Shown: positions 11,301 to 23,000 of the stretch, one piece after another
Layout of the letters: each line of letters opens with the position of its first letter
Numbering within the stretch: the first letter of the stretch is position 1
From: Ceratopteris richardii
Lineage: Eukaryota; Streptophyta; Polypodiopsida; Polypodiales; Pteridaceae
NCBI GenBank assembly: GCA_020310875.1
Contig: CM035423.1
Span: 131,376,138 to 131,440,137 of the forward strand
Length of the DNA: 64,000 bases
Direction of reading: 5' to 3'
Position numbers and translations under genes: made by a program
The notes under the pieces: model-generated
What the model was told of the DNA's origin: nothing
The model's input: only the letters and a program-made list of their open reading frames with translations
Databases searched by the model: none

Positions 11301-11438
11301 GACTCGTCATGTCTCATTTTGTCTACCTACACATATGTCTATTGACATTCATGATGCACATGTATGGCAGGATTCAGATGCTCAGATGGATGCACATGTA
11401 GAGCATGTTTTGGATGCTCATGATGCTTATATAGAGCA
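11137..11438 (+). repeat. Exact 151-bp tandem duplication
   Basis: Bases 11137-11287 recur at 11288-11438 with no difference that I can see. Since 151 is not a multiple of three, the duplication shifts the register and divides what would otherwise be one ORF running from gag to 12141. Lack of divergence implies a very recent event or an assembly error. Confidence 0.9.
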
Positions 11439-12141
11439 TGATTTTCTTGATCATATGGATGCTCACATAGAGCATACTTTGGATGATCAGTTGGATGCTT
11501 TAGAGCATGATGTGGATGCTCATGTAGAGCATTGTGATGATACTCACTTAGAGTTAGATCATCAGATGGATCTTGGTGTTGATGTTGTGCAGTCAGCTCA
11601 TGTGGAGCATGATGATACACTTGGTGTGGTAGAGCACGATAGCTCTCATGATACACAGTGTATGGTAGAGCATATTAGCTCTCATGATGCACAGCTAGAT
11701 ACATCCTTGGTTGTGAGCATGGCTGATTTAGATGCTGAGGAGTCAGCAGTTATGCAGTCATTCTTGGATTCGCTCATGCCAAATGTTGACATAGATATGT
11801 CAGGACATGTTGGTCTTGACGATGGTGCTTTGGATGCCTTGGATAGAGGCATGGCTGACATGCTTAGGTTAGCCAGGATAGCACATGTTTCGTCAGCATT
11901 CGGGAGTTTGATGTACGAGTTGTTATGCTCGAGACCAGACATTGCAGTTGCTATTGGAGCATTTGCACTTGGAGTTGTCAGTCGTTCGATGATTGACATA
12001 GGCATGGAGCGAGTGGGAGCTTTGCAGGAACTTCATCAGTTCTTGCATCAGTCAGATATGAGCTCGACTCTTGTCGATATGAGTCTAGAGCAGTTTGAGG
12101 TGCATGGATACACCTTGTTCGAGGCAGTTGGTGTAGGCTGA
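11290..12141 (+). CDS. His/Asp-rich protein of the non-autonomous copia element
   Basis: 283 codons open from an ATG inside the second 151-bp copy; the ancestral frame ran in from the upstream gag/protease ORF. Residues 15-130 are packed with D-A-H-x-E-H repeats (DAHVEH, DAHIEH, SAHVEHDD), rich in His, Asp and Glu and almost free of Lys and Arg. This is the place where integrase and RT should be. Near residue 205 is AFGSLMYELLCSRPDIAVAI, a remnant of the RT block before RNase H (xGSLMYAxxxTRPDIxYA). So a full copia pol was deleted and its space filled by a repeat-expanded sequence. Metal binding or protein packing are guesses. The open frame suggests selection or youth. Confidence 0.75.
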   Translation: MRCETRHVSFCLPTHMSIDIHDAHVWQDSDAQMDAHVEHVLDAHDAYIEHDFLDHMDAHIEHTLDDQLDALEHDVDAHVEHCDDTHLELDHQMDLGVDVVQSAHVEHDDTLGVVEHDSSHDTQCMVEHISSHDAQLDTSLVVSMADLDAEESAVMQSFLDSLMPNVDIDMSGHVGLDDGALDALDRGMADMLRLARIAHVSSAFGSLMYELLCSRPDIAVAIGAFALGVVSRSMIDIGMERVGALQELHQFLHQSDMSSTLVDMSLEQFEVHGYTLFEAVGVG

Positions 12142-12238
12142 TCTGGTATGGGTAGAGATCCAGACTCTTCCTGTACATTATTGTATAGTCCTACATCATT
12201 CTTTGTATATTTTTCCACTTATGGTCACATTGACCCTT

Positions 12239-12249
12239 AAGTGGGAGAT
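12239..12249 (+). other. Polypurine tract
   Basis: AAGTGGGAGAT directly precedes the 3' LTR start TGTTGGGG; typical copia plus-strand primer. Confidence 0.82.
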
Positions 12250-12438
12250 TGTTGGGGATGTAAGGGTCATGTGACCTTACCCCCATATTCATATATATAC
12301 ATCATATATAGAGTATTGCCTCAAGAGAGATCATTATGTGGGTTTCGAGGCTCCTACGCATATCCGCGCGTCTTTCCTCTCTTCTCTCTCCCTCCATCTC
12401 CTCCTTCCTCCTCTTGTTCTCCACACCAAAGCCCTTCA
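12250..12438 (+). repeat. 3' LTR of the non-autonomous copia element
   Basis: 189 bp, nearly identical to 8320-8510: one substitution in the first 145 bp (CTCCTACG for CTCCCACG), then a few changes near the end. It ends CCCTTCA, followed by the target duplicate CCTAT. Confidence 0.9.
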
Positions 12439-12443
12439 CCTAT

Positions 12444-12720
12444 ATGCATGCGTAAGGATTGTTCAATCTTTTGTGAGGACTTACTTCGTGTACTATTTAT
12501 TCTTGCGGAAAAGAAGTCATTTCCAGGAATTTGAACAACATTTGAAAAATCTTTTATGGAATAAAAGGGAGTATCCTTCAATAATGTTGTCCACTTGAAC
12601 CATATTTTCTATCTAGGTGTGTTTTGTGGCCTTGGTATTCTCAAGCTCTAAACACATACAAATCCAAGAAGACCCACTAGGTGTGTTAGTGGCCTTGATC
12701 TTGTGAAGTCCTAACAAGCC
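12444..12720 (+). pseudogene. LINE reverse transcriptase, continuation after the insertion
   Basis: The plus strand reads RIVQSFVRTYFVYY, SHFQEFEQHLKNLLWNK and, near 12625, GVFCGLGILKL. These correspond to the L1-type RT thumb blocks (...FLW... and GGLGIL...). They follow in register with the LINE fragment that ends at 8319, which supports the target-site reading of the intervening element. Stops and a second diverged GGLG-like word near 12690 show decay. From 12720 to 13530 I see no clear coding text. Confidence 0.5.
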
Positions 12721-13530
12721 ACAATAACTTTCTCAGATCCCGAATCTGAGGTCAAATGAAGGTTTCGGATCAATTTAAAGCTAGGATCAATCTTGTGAAG
12801 AGGATTTACTCAGCCCATCCTAGCCTTATTGCCCGAATAACACTCTAGAAAATGATACCGTCGAAGAAACTTATCCTTCTCTTCACAAAGATCAAACGAT
12901 TTCCATAGTTTTTGTGGGAAATAGTTGAATATAAAAGTCATCTCTAGACCTCAATTGGAAAATTTTGAGTTCCATGACACCCCATCGGCACCTAAGGCTA
13001 AGGGAAATAAGAGATCAATATCACCCAAGTCCCAAGATTGATGATTCCATGGGGAACAATTTCCTTGTAATAGGGAAATCACCCTATCATTCTTCATCTT
13101 ATGAGGTGTGAGTTCGTACTTTGAGGTGACCAAGCATCCTTAAATCCATAGAGGAAGTGATAGCTCTAAAATTCCAATCCATTGGGGCTATAAATTAGGA
13201 AAATTGGACCAATGATTTCCCTATGTGGACATAAACCAAGGACATCAGCCCTTGTTTTGGGCCATCAACTGGGACTATGATATTCAAGAAGTCACTGCAA
13301 TGGCATAGATATCAAAGAAGTGGGAACAACCACAAAGAATTGAAGAATAAAGCATGAAAACCAAAGGATTTTGATATCAATTATTCTCATGTAGCTAGTT
13401 GTGCAAGTCCACTGTTTGTCACGAAATTGGGGATTCTAGGATCCTTTTAGCTTGGAAAAAATATTGAACCAAGGTTAGAAACATGAGCAAAACTTCTAAC
13501 TAGAAACTAACCTCAAAGGACACTTAGTTA

Positions 13531-15949
13531 AAGAGAATTTAAGGTCACAAATTCTCTAGAAAAGACATCTAAGGAAATCTCTCAATTGCTGCCAAAGGGC
13601 ATTTTACTTCAAATGAGCAAATAGGTGTTCTTGGGCATTGGGAGCCTATAACTGGTAGATAACAAGTGACTTCTTGATTTTGATCCAAAGATCACTTCAC
13701 ATGCACAAATTGTGATCAATGGTTTCCTTATTTCCCCCATTGGGCAGTGACATCGTGTGTCTAGATAGGAGGCATTTTGAAACCAAAATTTAGAACAGAG
13801 GTAAGCTAGACAATCTTGAGACATTCCATCTAGAAGTAGAGCATCTCCTTGAAAATCTTATCTAGAAGTGGTTAAGTGTGACCAACAATTTCCCTAGCCT
13901 TAGGGTCTACAGGGAAATCATCTAGCCAATTTGAGGGAAAGTTAAGGTTGAATGATGTAGTTCACCCTTGGAAGGGGCTCAAAACGAGGGTCTTAAGGCT
14001 ATCTTAGTAGGAAAAACCAAAAGAATTCAAGGGAGCCACCAAAGTCACCCGAAAGCACAATTCAAGGGATCCACCCAGGTCACCCAACACTTTCCCAAGA
14101 AATTATCTTCCCAAACTTAAGTTGCAAAGAATTACAATATTGATCAAACAAAAAAAAATACTATTACAAAGACAAGTTTGGGAACTTCTATCTAGCACTT
14201 CAAGTTCCTTTCACAACAGATCCTAGGCTAGGAAATTGTAGACAATACGACATCCACCTAGATACTAGGCAAAACTTACCTAGATACCCTTCCAAGGTGA
14301 CTCTAAGGCAAGGGGACATGACCCCGATGACTAAAGGAAGAACTAGGACCCTAGCAACATGAACCTACATCTTACACCTCTAAGAAGGTGCAACTAGCCA
14401 CACGAGGAAAATTGCAAATATAACTTCCCAACCATGGCCACCACTCCTTATGCTACAGTTTTCTTATATATATTTTTCCCCTTGGTCTAAGAAAAGGAAT
14501 CATTTGCGTACTTGGGCATATCCATTGATGGACCATTCAGAGGCAGAGACAGAGACAAAGACATTGAGGAATCGATAGGATCTACTCCTATACTAAGGTG
14601 CTACTATTGTAGAAGTGATAAGCCCTTGTACCCTTCTATTTTGTCCTTGCAAGGAATCCCCTTCTAGTTCATGCTAGCCAGAGTGTATACTTGAGGGGCA
14701 TTTGGAGAAGTACATTGGTTGTATTCATTCTATCTGCCAAAGAGAATTTAAGGTCACAAATTCTCTAGAAAAGACATCTAAGGAAATCACTCAATTGCTA
14801 CCAAAGGGCATTTTACTTCAAATGAGCAAATATGTGTTCTTGGGCATTGGGAGCCTATAAGTGGTAGATAACAAGTGACTACTTGATTTTCATCCAAAGA
14901 TCACTTCACATGCACAAATTATGATCAATGCTTTCCTTATTTCCCCCATTGGGCAGTGACATCATGTGTCTAGATAGGAGGCATTTTGAAACCAAAATTT
15001 AGAACAGAGGTAAGCTAGAAAATCTTGAGACATTCCATCTAGAAGTAGAGCATCTCCTTGCAAATCTTATCTAGAAGTGGTTAAGTGTGACCAACAATTT
15101 CCCTAGCCTTAGGGTCTACAGGGAAATCATCTAGCCAATTTGAGGGAAAGTTAAGGTTGAATGATGTAGTTCACCCTTGGAAGGGGCTCAAAACGAGGGT
15201 CTTAAGGCTATCTTAGTACGAAAAACCAAAAGAATTCAAGGGAGCCACCCAAATCACCTGAAAGCACAATTCAAGGGATCCACCCAGGTCACCCAACACT
15301 TTCCCAAGAAATTATCTTGCCAAACTTAAGCTGCAAAGAATTACAATACTGGTCAAACAAAAAAAAATACTATTACAAAGACAAGTTTGGGAACTTCTAT
15401 CAAGCACTTCAAGTTCCTTTCACAATAGATCCTAGGCTAGGAAATTGTAGACAGTACGCCATCCACCTAGATACTAGGCAAAACTTACCTAGATACCCTT
15501 CCAAGGTGACTCTGAGGCAAGGGGACATGACCCCGATGACTAAAGGAAGAACTAGGACCCTAGCAACATGAACCTACATCTTACACCTCTAAGAAGGTGC
15601 AACTAGCCACACGAGGAAAATTGCAAATATAACTTCCCAACCATGGCCACCACTCCTTATGCTACAGTTTTCTTATATATATTTTTCCCCTTGGTCTAAG
15701 AAAAGGAATCATTTGCGTACTTGGGCATATCCATTGATGGACCATTCAGAGGCAGAGACAGAGACAAAGACATTGAGGCATCGATAGGATCTACTCCTAT
15801 ACTAAGGTGCTACTATTGTAGAAGTGATAAGCCCTTGTACCCTTCTATTTTTTCCTTGCAAGGAATCCCCTTCTCGTTCATGCTAGCCAGACTGTATACT
15901 TGAGGGGCATTTGGAGAAGTACATTGGTTGTATTCATTCTATCTGCCAA
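13531..15949. repeat. 1,209-bp tandem direct duplication
   Basis: Unit 1 (13531-14739) and unit 2 (14740-15949) align with a constant offset of 1,209 bases and only scattered substitutions; by eye about 97-98% identical. Both begin AAGAGAATTTAAGGTCAC and end at ATTCTATCTGCC. It contains no intact gene; open frames up to 84 codons appear in only one unit and are chance. Confidence 0.92.
13560..13880 (-). pseudogene. Possible LINE zf-RVT fragment (also in unit 2 at 14770-15090)
   Basis: On the minus strand the text LCSKFWFQNAS, CHCPMG and, in a neighbouring register, GNKETIDHNLCM and SDLWIKI resembles the zinc-binding zf-RVT tail of plant LINEs (C..C ... ETIDH.L..C ... W). A frame change is needed between the blocks. 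The same text occurs in the second tandem unit. It is on the opposite strand to the LINE at 7700-12720, so it is a different insertion. A match by eye only. Confidence 0.35.
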
Positions 15950-16940
15950 GTGACTTAGAGATTTTCATATCTATCTCATAACATCTTTGAAGTGATCACT
16001 CGAGGGAGTCAATTCATATTCCCTAAATCCACACACACAGCTTCACCACCTATAGGTGAAAATTTAGAATGCCCAATGGAACAAGGCTTCTGGATTTCAC
16101 CTCCATTCCTTGGAGTTTATTGCTATTCTCTTCGCTCACTATCCTCATTATGTCAAGTTGCTCTATATGGCAATAACCTTTTGGGAAATTGGTGGTGCTT
16201 ATAGATTTGGTGCTTACTTCCTTCCTCCCTCTTAGGTGATCAATTTTCCTAAGTTTCCTCTCTCTCTCTCTCTGTCCCTCCCTGTCTCTCTCTCTCTCTC
16301 CCTCTCTCTCTCTCTCTCTCCCCCTGGGTGACTAGCTCCTCTAAGTACTCTTTTCTCTTGGGCGACTAGCCTCTCCTAAGAGATTAGCTCTTATGTAGTG
16401 TCCTTCTGTCTCCTAGGCAACTAGCCTTCTCCCCTCTCTTGATCGAGCAACTCTCCTAGGCAAATATCTTGGGAGAGTAATGTTGACGACATGAGTTTAT
16501 CTACTTTATTGTCATTTGTATCTACATGAGTGCACTTCCATTTTGCATCCAAGATGCACTCCATTTCATATTATTTTAGTTCTATCTCATTGCATTCGGG
16601 TATCGTGCCATTTGCTTCTACCATTGTATTCCTTCTCCTTTAAGGGTAGTGTTGTATAACTATGGGTCAAAGTGGCCAAAGACATGGGTTTTGAGGGTCC
16701 AAAACCACTTGAAGAACCCTTGGATTCTATTGGGAAACCCTTGGGAAAGTGTCTCCAAGAGTGTGGTTTGAAGCCTTGAGTTATTTGGATTTATTTACTC
16801 CCAATTGAAGGGTTTTGATCCTTAGGATTGATATTTCCTAAGGGTATGGTATTTAACCCTTAGGGAGGCCTTTCAAGCCTTGAGACTTGTATGTACAAGC
16901 TTGGGAGAAGTCCTTTTAAGAATCCATGTGAAGGCCATGT
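15950..16940. repeat. Non-coding interval with CT microsatellite
   Basis: A CT-rich simple repeat spans 16258-16325. Around it the words GACTAGC and CAACTAGCC, each followed by CTCC- or TTCTCC-like text, recur. The rest, up to the copia junction near 16941, is AT-rich and shows no frame or element structure I can support. Confidence 0.6.
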
Positions 16941-18660
16941 GATTTCAGCCTTAAAGTAAAAAATATGCTTCTCATTAAGACCGATGAATGGTATGTCATC
17001 AAAATAGACAAAAAATATCAGAAGCACATCATTTGCATGCTTAACATATAAGGTGCTCTTGGTTGGATTATTCTTAAAACCATGTGCAATCAATTAGGCA
17101 TGTATCTTTTCATACCAAGCACATGGGTACTTGCTTCAAAGCATCTAATGCCTTTTTAAACCTGCACACTTTTTTTTCATGCCCTTTTTGCATAAAACCC
17201 TAGGGCTGAAATACATACATTTCTTTGTAATTCACCATTCAAAAATGCAACTTTAATGTCCAAGTGATGTACATTCCAAACATGATGAGTTGTAAGTGCA
17301 CAAATGCTATGAACGGTGGTCATTCGGTATGTTGGAGCAAAAGTCTCATTAAAATCAATGCCTCTCTCTTGAGCATAGCCTTTTGCAACAAGCCTAGACT
17401 TATACCTCTCAAGTGTTCCATCAGGCTTATGCTTCAACTTGTATACCAATTTAGTGATAATGACCTTTTTCCTTGGAGGCAAATGACATAAAGACCAAGT
17501 ACTATTCTTCATAATAGCATCATAACTGATTGCATAGAAGCCATCCAATTCTCTAAAGTTTTTGCTTCATAAAAATATATATATATGAAATTAATGGCTG
17601 AATTGCATCTTTTACAAAAAAAACATCATGGCTAACCAAGATGCATTTAGTATGCGGATAATACAGATGCTAGCCTTTGATTTCATAACTATATCCAACA
17701 AAAATACATTTCACTACTTTTCATCCAATTTTGTGTGTTATGATTTAGGTACTAATGCATACACAAGACAACCACAGATGAGCAATAGATGGCTTATGAT
17801 CATGCCAAGCCTCACATGGAGTGATAGACTATAGTGCTTTGGTGGGATATCTGTTAAATACATATGTTGAACACATAACAACCTCAAGCCAGAAGCTATG
17901 TGGTAAAGCCTCACTTTTGACCATACACCTCACCATCTCCATGAGAGACAGGTTCCATCTTTCAGAAAGTCCATTCTATTGAGGTGTATATGGCACTGTA
18001 CACAGATGTTTTATCCCACATTTAGCCAAAAATGCATAAAAATCAGAAGACATGTATCCTCCCCCCCTCCCCCCTCGCTCGATTAAAATGAAGGGTGCCC
18101 ATTTTACATGCTAACATATTTTTAGCCAAAACTAGAAAATGTTTGAAGCACATAAACACATCGGACTTTGCTTTCAATGGATACACCCATGCATGCCTAG
18201 AAAAACCATAAAAAAAAGTCACAAAGTAAAGGTAGTTCTCAAAAGAAGGTGTCTCCATAGGACCAAAGACATCACTATGAACAAGCGATATTTTTAACTA
18301 GCTCTACCTCAACCACCTTTTGGGAAGGAGGAATGCTGCATTTAGCCCAGAATATAGCCTTCACAAACATGTTTACAAGGTGCCTCAAGTTTTGGGCAAA
18401 GATGACACCATTTTAGATCTTTATAGGCATAGTAAACATGCAAAATTCATATGATCAAAGTGTGCATGCCAAAGTTGTTGGAAACAAGTAAAAATGGTTG
18501 TCCAAAACTCATCAAATAGTAGCTATATAATTTGTTCTTGTATAAGTCTTACAAGAAAAAGTTGTGGGCTTGGATAAAACAAATGCCTCTCATGTCAATG
18601 AAGCGAGTTCCAATCTTGGCGAAGGCAAAAATGGTATCACAAAGAAAAAAATCCATCGCT
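16941..18660 (-). pseudogene. pol: Copia pol fragment, minus strand: integrase and RT
   Basis: On the minus strand: a broken gag-pre-integrase zone (18300-18600), integrase SRHAWVYPLKAKSDVF (18043-18258), RT NSTWSLCHLPPRKK, YKSRLVAKGYAQERGIDFNE and HLDIKVAFLNGEL (17177-17548), then STLYVKHANDVLLIFFVYFDD (16860-17093), where FVYFDD replaces YVDD. Stops and shifts are many. RT text is lost at about 16941, where unrelated sequence begins, so RNase H and the 3' LTR are missing. It is close to the copy at 36000-37965 and shows what that copy lost. Confidence 0.8.
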
Positions 18661-19140
18661 ATGTTTTATAATAATATGCTTTAAGTGATAGCGGAAGTTG
18701 GCGACAAACTTAACAAAAATCGTTTTATTTATTGCTTTTCGTAGTTTTGTCTAAGAGAAATTGCATGAGCACAAATCTTATATAAAGAAGGATTTGTTGG
18801 CATAATCAATCATCTTCTCAAGCATCACTCAAGGAGTTCATCAAGCCAAGGGGGAGACCTTGGAGGAGATCTTGGAGGAAGTGTTCTTACACTCTTGGAG
18901 GAGTTGTGCTCTACTTCTGGAGATATTTGGAGGAGTTTGTGTCAGCCAACATACTATGAGTAACAAGTCTACATCTATCCTCACTTGTTCATTCACTAGT
19001 TTCTTATTTAGGATAATTTGAGTTCGCATTTTCTATAAAACAATTCTAAATTATTCATATTTTCCACATTCTCAGACACACACTCTTCATTCCTCCTAGG
19101 CATACAATTTCTTGTACTCAGTTCCTATTTTTGCCTTTTA

Positions 19141-19320
19141 TGATGATGAATCTATTAGTATCTAAATACTTGTGGAATATTGTCAATGGCACTTATCCAA
19201 GGCCAAGACAAGTTGGAGAAGAGGCTACTTCATCTTCTAGAAGAACCCATGCTCCTATTTTTGCTCAATAGGAGGCTAGTGAAGAAGAAGGAACCACTTC
19301 ATCATCACGAGTTAGTGGTA
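19141..19320 (+). pseudogene. gag: Copia gag start fragment
   Basis: The plus strand reads MMMNLLVSKYLWNIVNGTYP then RPRQVGEEATSSSRR, the N-terminal part of a copia gag. The same text, MIVSKDLWNIVHGTYARPR, is on the minus strand at 27110-27291, so both derive from one family. The fragment is cut exactly at 19321 where an LTR starts. Upstream 18660-19140 has no clear LTR or primer site. Confidence 0.6.
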
Positions 19321-20062
19321 TGTTGGGTTGTAGGGTATGCACACACCCTCAATGGTGCATAAGAACCCTCTCTAGACCATGAGAAATAACCTCTTTGTAT
19401 ATACTTGAAGTGTCACATGTGCACACTCTCCAAAAATCACTTTTTGATATTTCCTTAGACCATAGTATATTAGACTTGAGAGGCTCTCACCTTTGTGCCT
19501 TCTAGAAGATTCTCCACGTGAAAAACCCACGCATGTTCCTTTTGGGGATTTGGTTGTTACCATTTTTGATCTTAGAATATCCTAGAAGATTGGCAGCTAG
19601 AGAGAGAATCACCTTTTTGACTTTTCAAAGAGGCACATGGGGAATAGAGCTTAGCCTATAAATATAAGCTCATTTTTGTAAAGAGGGGAGCTTTTGGTCG
19701 ACGTGCTCTCATGTAATATCCTCTTATCAATGGAAGATGCTCTCATTTACTCCAAGAAGACTATTTACATTTACATGTATTGTGCCTTGTGAGTGTGTGA
19801 GAGTGGTGTGTGTGTGCCTATGCATGTCTCTCCTTTGTGTGAGTAGAGTAGTTGCATTTGCTTGTATTTTCCTCATGGACTAGGATCCTTGACTCCCTAT
19901 TCTCCTTGTTTTCAAGCATGTGGCAAAGCATGGGGCTGTTTCCAATGGCTTGAACATGTGGGAGATAGGGGTGGATGAGAGGAGAGTCACTCTTGAGCTT
20001 TCCTTCTTGCTTCCATGCAAGGTGGTGAGGGTTCTTGGTCATTCTTTGCTACAACCTCAACA
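19321..20062 (+). repeat. 5' LTR of an Asp-primed element
   Basis: 742 bp from TGTTGGGTTGTAGG to CAACCTCAACA. A TATA box (CTATAAATATA, 19656-19666) is followed by a possible poly(A) region (ATGTAATATCC, near 19711) and CT/GT-rich U5. It interrupts copia gag. No matching 3' LTR was found: the LTR at 24240 shares only the TGTTGGG start. Confidence 0.6.
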
Positions 20063-20067
20063 CTTTT

Positions 20068-20085
20068 TGGTGCCGTTGCCGGGGA
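20068..20085 (+). other. Primer-binding site, Asp tRNA
   Basis: TGGTGCCGTTGCCGGGGA, five bases after the LTR end, equals the complement of the plant Asp(GUC) tRNA 3' end with one change (T for C at position 4). Tat/Athila-type gypsy elements often use this site. Confidence 0.8.
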
Positions 20086-23000
20086 TGGTCGGCCTTTCAT
20101 CACTTGGAGAGCTCAAGAACATGTGGTGAAGTATTGTGTTGTAATTTTTTTGCTCAATTACGTAGGATTTGAGTTTGTGCATGGCACTTTCACCCTTCCT
20201 TTGGGCCTTTTGCTCCCATTTTCTTGCTTTTGTAGTGTAGTTTTAGTTCATCTTGTTTGTTGCACAAAAACATCCCCTAACCCCCTTCTCTCTCTCTCTT
20301 TCTCTCTCACATCTACACACTTCCACTCACTCATTCAGTGGGCTTTTTCCCATCTCTGTCATCTTTTGTGTGAGGATCCTTGTCTTGGATTGGGGGAAGG
20401 ATAGTCATTCCTCTTAGTCCTCCATCTTTCCAAGAAAACCCAAGGAAAAAAATAAGGAAATAAATAATCACATGTAAAATCTTTGCACATCGGATCCCAT
20501 TATCCCATGTGAACGCGACATCTTTTTCAAAGTTTGAAGAAACTGACTAGCCCTTGCGCATTCAATGGTCTGTTTGTACCTGCATATTGTCGTTGGCCAT
20601 TTTTTTTCTGCATTCATTTCATGAGGAGGGTGGTTGGAGAAGCCTAACCTCCCCATTTCCCCCCTTCTGCCCAATTTTCGGGGTTGAGCATCAAGTGCTC
20701 CCCCTTCCGCGTCTGTGTGTTGGGGTCGAGCTTCATCTGCTTCCCCTTCTGTGTCATGCTCTCTCGCCCTTCACAGGCTCTATGCTTGGCGTTCCCCCTT
20801 CTCGGGGCTAATCTCTCACGCGGTCTCCATTGCTTCTCAGATGGATGCTACTCCGGTTGCGCTCACCTGATGGTGTTAGGTGCTATTGTGCTCTCTCACG
20901 ACTGCTGGGTGCTGTGTTTTCGGTCGAGGTTGGGGTGTCGGAGTGGATTGTTTTTCTTATGCAGTCTCACGACTTCAAGGTAAGCTACGGCTTCCTTCAT
21001 TTTGTACCTATGATCGGTGGCTATGGTGTTGAGCATGGCTCTGTGCATATCATCACTTGCCCCTTTCTTGGGTAATCAAGTTGGTAGGGCTTCCCCCTCC
21101 TCATCTATGTCCATCGAGCTGGCTAATGTCTCTGTCCCATGTTGCTTGTGGGGTTGAGCTTGATTCGAACTTTCCGGCCATCTCCTTGTTTTTGCTTCAC
21201 ACCAAAAGGCATGTTGAGTTTTCGGCTACTGCTCATCCTCCTCCAGCGGCATCCTGAGTCATTGCATGACAAGCATCCCTCAGAGTTTGGGAAAGTCATC
21301 CACACCTGTGTCGCCCCATCTATTTTGCCCTCTTCCAAAGTCGATGGGTGTACCCACCGTTGCGTCTCTTCTCGATGATGCTTTTAAAAGTTGAAGCAGT
21401 CGTGGCACTACAAAGTTGTGGATCACTTACTGCATACCAAATCAGGCCAGACACCTCCGCACTGAGATAAGTAGCTGTTGAGGACAAAGTACCATCCATT
21501 GTGGTTCTGGGTAAAATGTATGTGGATAATACTCACTACATGTTTTTCTCTGAAGCCTCGCAGACAGATAAACTCTTTTATTATATTAAGGGCTTCTGTT
21601 TCCTGTGTACATGCTCAGGTAAGTGCCCATACCCCTTCAGTTTTGCATTTGTTCGATGATAAAAGGTGAGCTTAATTCCAAAGGTCAGGTTCAGTTTGTG
21701 ACTTATCCTGGCAAGAATGATGACTCTCAACGTGATCAATGTGTTAGATGCATGTAACCCTGCCACATTCACTAATCTGTCTGAGGTATTGGAGTTGTTC
21801 GACGTTGTGCTGTCTGTAAAAAGTTCTTACAGATCATTGTAACGGTTGCTGGAAGAAGGGGTTGAACACCTTCTCTCTCAGTTTCTAAGGTGGCTATTGT
21901 TGGCTTTGGGAGTATGGCTGCCCTGTGCAAAGGAATTATGTTCAGTCAAAAGTTTGTCTAACAGGCTTGCTTATTTGTATATCTGCAAGGTGTCATGACC
22001 CTTTATGGGAAAAAGTTATGGAGCTAAGTGGATTCTATATTAGTGTTATGTATGGTGGTGTTGCCTTCCTCTTGGCTCTCCTCGACCTCAGAGAAAGATG
22101 GGAGTTTCGAATCTGGATGGTGGGAGCTTGAAGCTTGGACTTAGAAACTCGAACTGGAGTTATGATCAAGTTTTTTTCTTTTGTATTAATGTGTTATGTC
22201 CACCCACCCATCACAACAAAGAGTATGATATGAAATAGGCCATTCATATGCTGTGTACAAGATCGGATGTGCCCTCTTTAAGTAAATAAGTTTTTTGGTT
22301 GTTTTCTGTATGTTGGCCATATCCCTTGTTCTGTTATTGAGTTGAGTTATGCATGATATCTTGCTATTTCACATAAGAAGCTGCACCTATCTTTGTTCAA
22401 CATAACAATGTATTGCCAGTCCGTTCGTAGTGCAACAATGAATTAGACTTGCTGCTTAGCTAACGTGCAGATTTTCATTCTCACATTTTAGGTTGAAAGT
22501 CATCGGTCAACGTGCAACTTGCACATGTGTTCTAATCGCAATTTACACTTCAGGACCTATGTTGCTCAAAGGAAATATGTTGCACTTGAGCACTACAATA
22601 GACTGTTTGATGCACCAATTGAAACCTTATGACTTTGGATCTTCATAAAATGAGGAAGTGGAGGCACGAATTACAGGATCTTGCCAAGACAGCTAAACAG
22701 GAGGTGATTGGGTCTATAGTACATCGCAGATTGGATTGATTCCTTGGTTTTCCAATGCTTCTGACTCTCTTGGTTTTTGAGTATTTGTGTTTTCGTAGTA
22801 CAAGTGCTCACACTTTTGTATTGCAGAACATTTTTTGATTAAAAGGAATTACTGTGTGCTTAGGTTTGAAGCTTTTCTGGATCAAAGTACAACTAGGGGT
22901 TGAATTGTAGGATTTTGGTTGCTCTGCTATAATGGTATATGATTACTGAATGGGGGGATCATATCACTTTGATTCTATTATGAATACATAGGCCAGGGCA

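Larger units (their letters stand above)
8320..12438 (+). mobile_element. Non-autonomous short-LTR copia element with His/Asp-rich ORF
   Basis: A complete element of about 4.1 kb. Two near-identical LTRs of about 190 bp begin TGTTGGGG and end CCTTCA. A Met-tRNA primer site follows the 5' LTR and a purine tract precedes the 3' LTR. The flanks CCTAC (8315-8319) and CCTAT (12439-12443) look like a 5-bp target duplication with one change. The interior holds a shortened gag, a protease remnant and a His/Asp-rich ORF, but no integrase and only a scrap of RT, so it must have used enzymes from another element. LTR similarity (a few differences in 190 bp) suggests recent insertion. It sits inside a LINE RT. 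Confidence 0.88.

Noticed and set aside
15317..15571. 84-codon frame in the second tandem unit
   Set aside because: The equivalent stretch in unit 1 is not open to the same extent and the text has no known motif.
18056..18078. C-rich run as a structural or regulatory element
   Set aside because: A short low-complexity stretch within a decayed integrase; likely slippage.
20068..20085. tRNA gene fragment
   Set aside because: Only the 18-base 3' complement is present, in the position of a retroelement primer-binding site.
20015..20404. 129-codon frame
   Set aside because: It overlaps the LTR end and the Asp primer site, has no recognisable motif and a composition typical of untranslated CT-rich DNA.
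20554..21378. Several overlapping frames in the GC-richer block
   Set aside because: Open frames are expected in GC-richer DNA; none has a domain, and they contradict one another.
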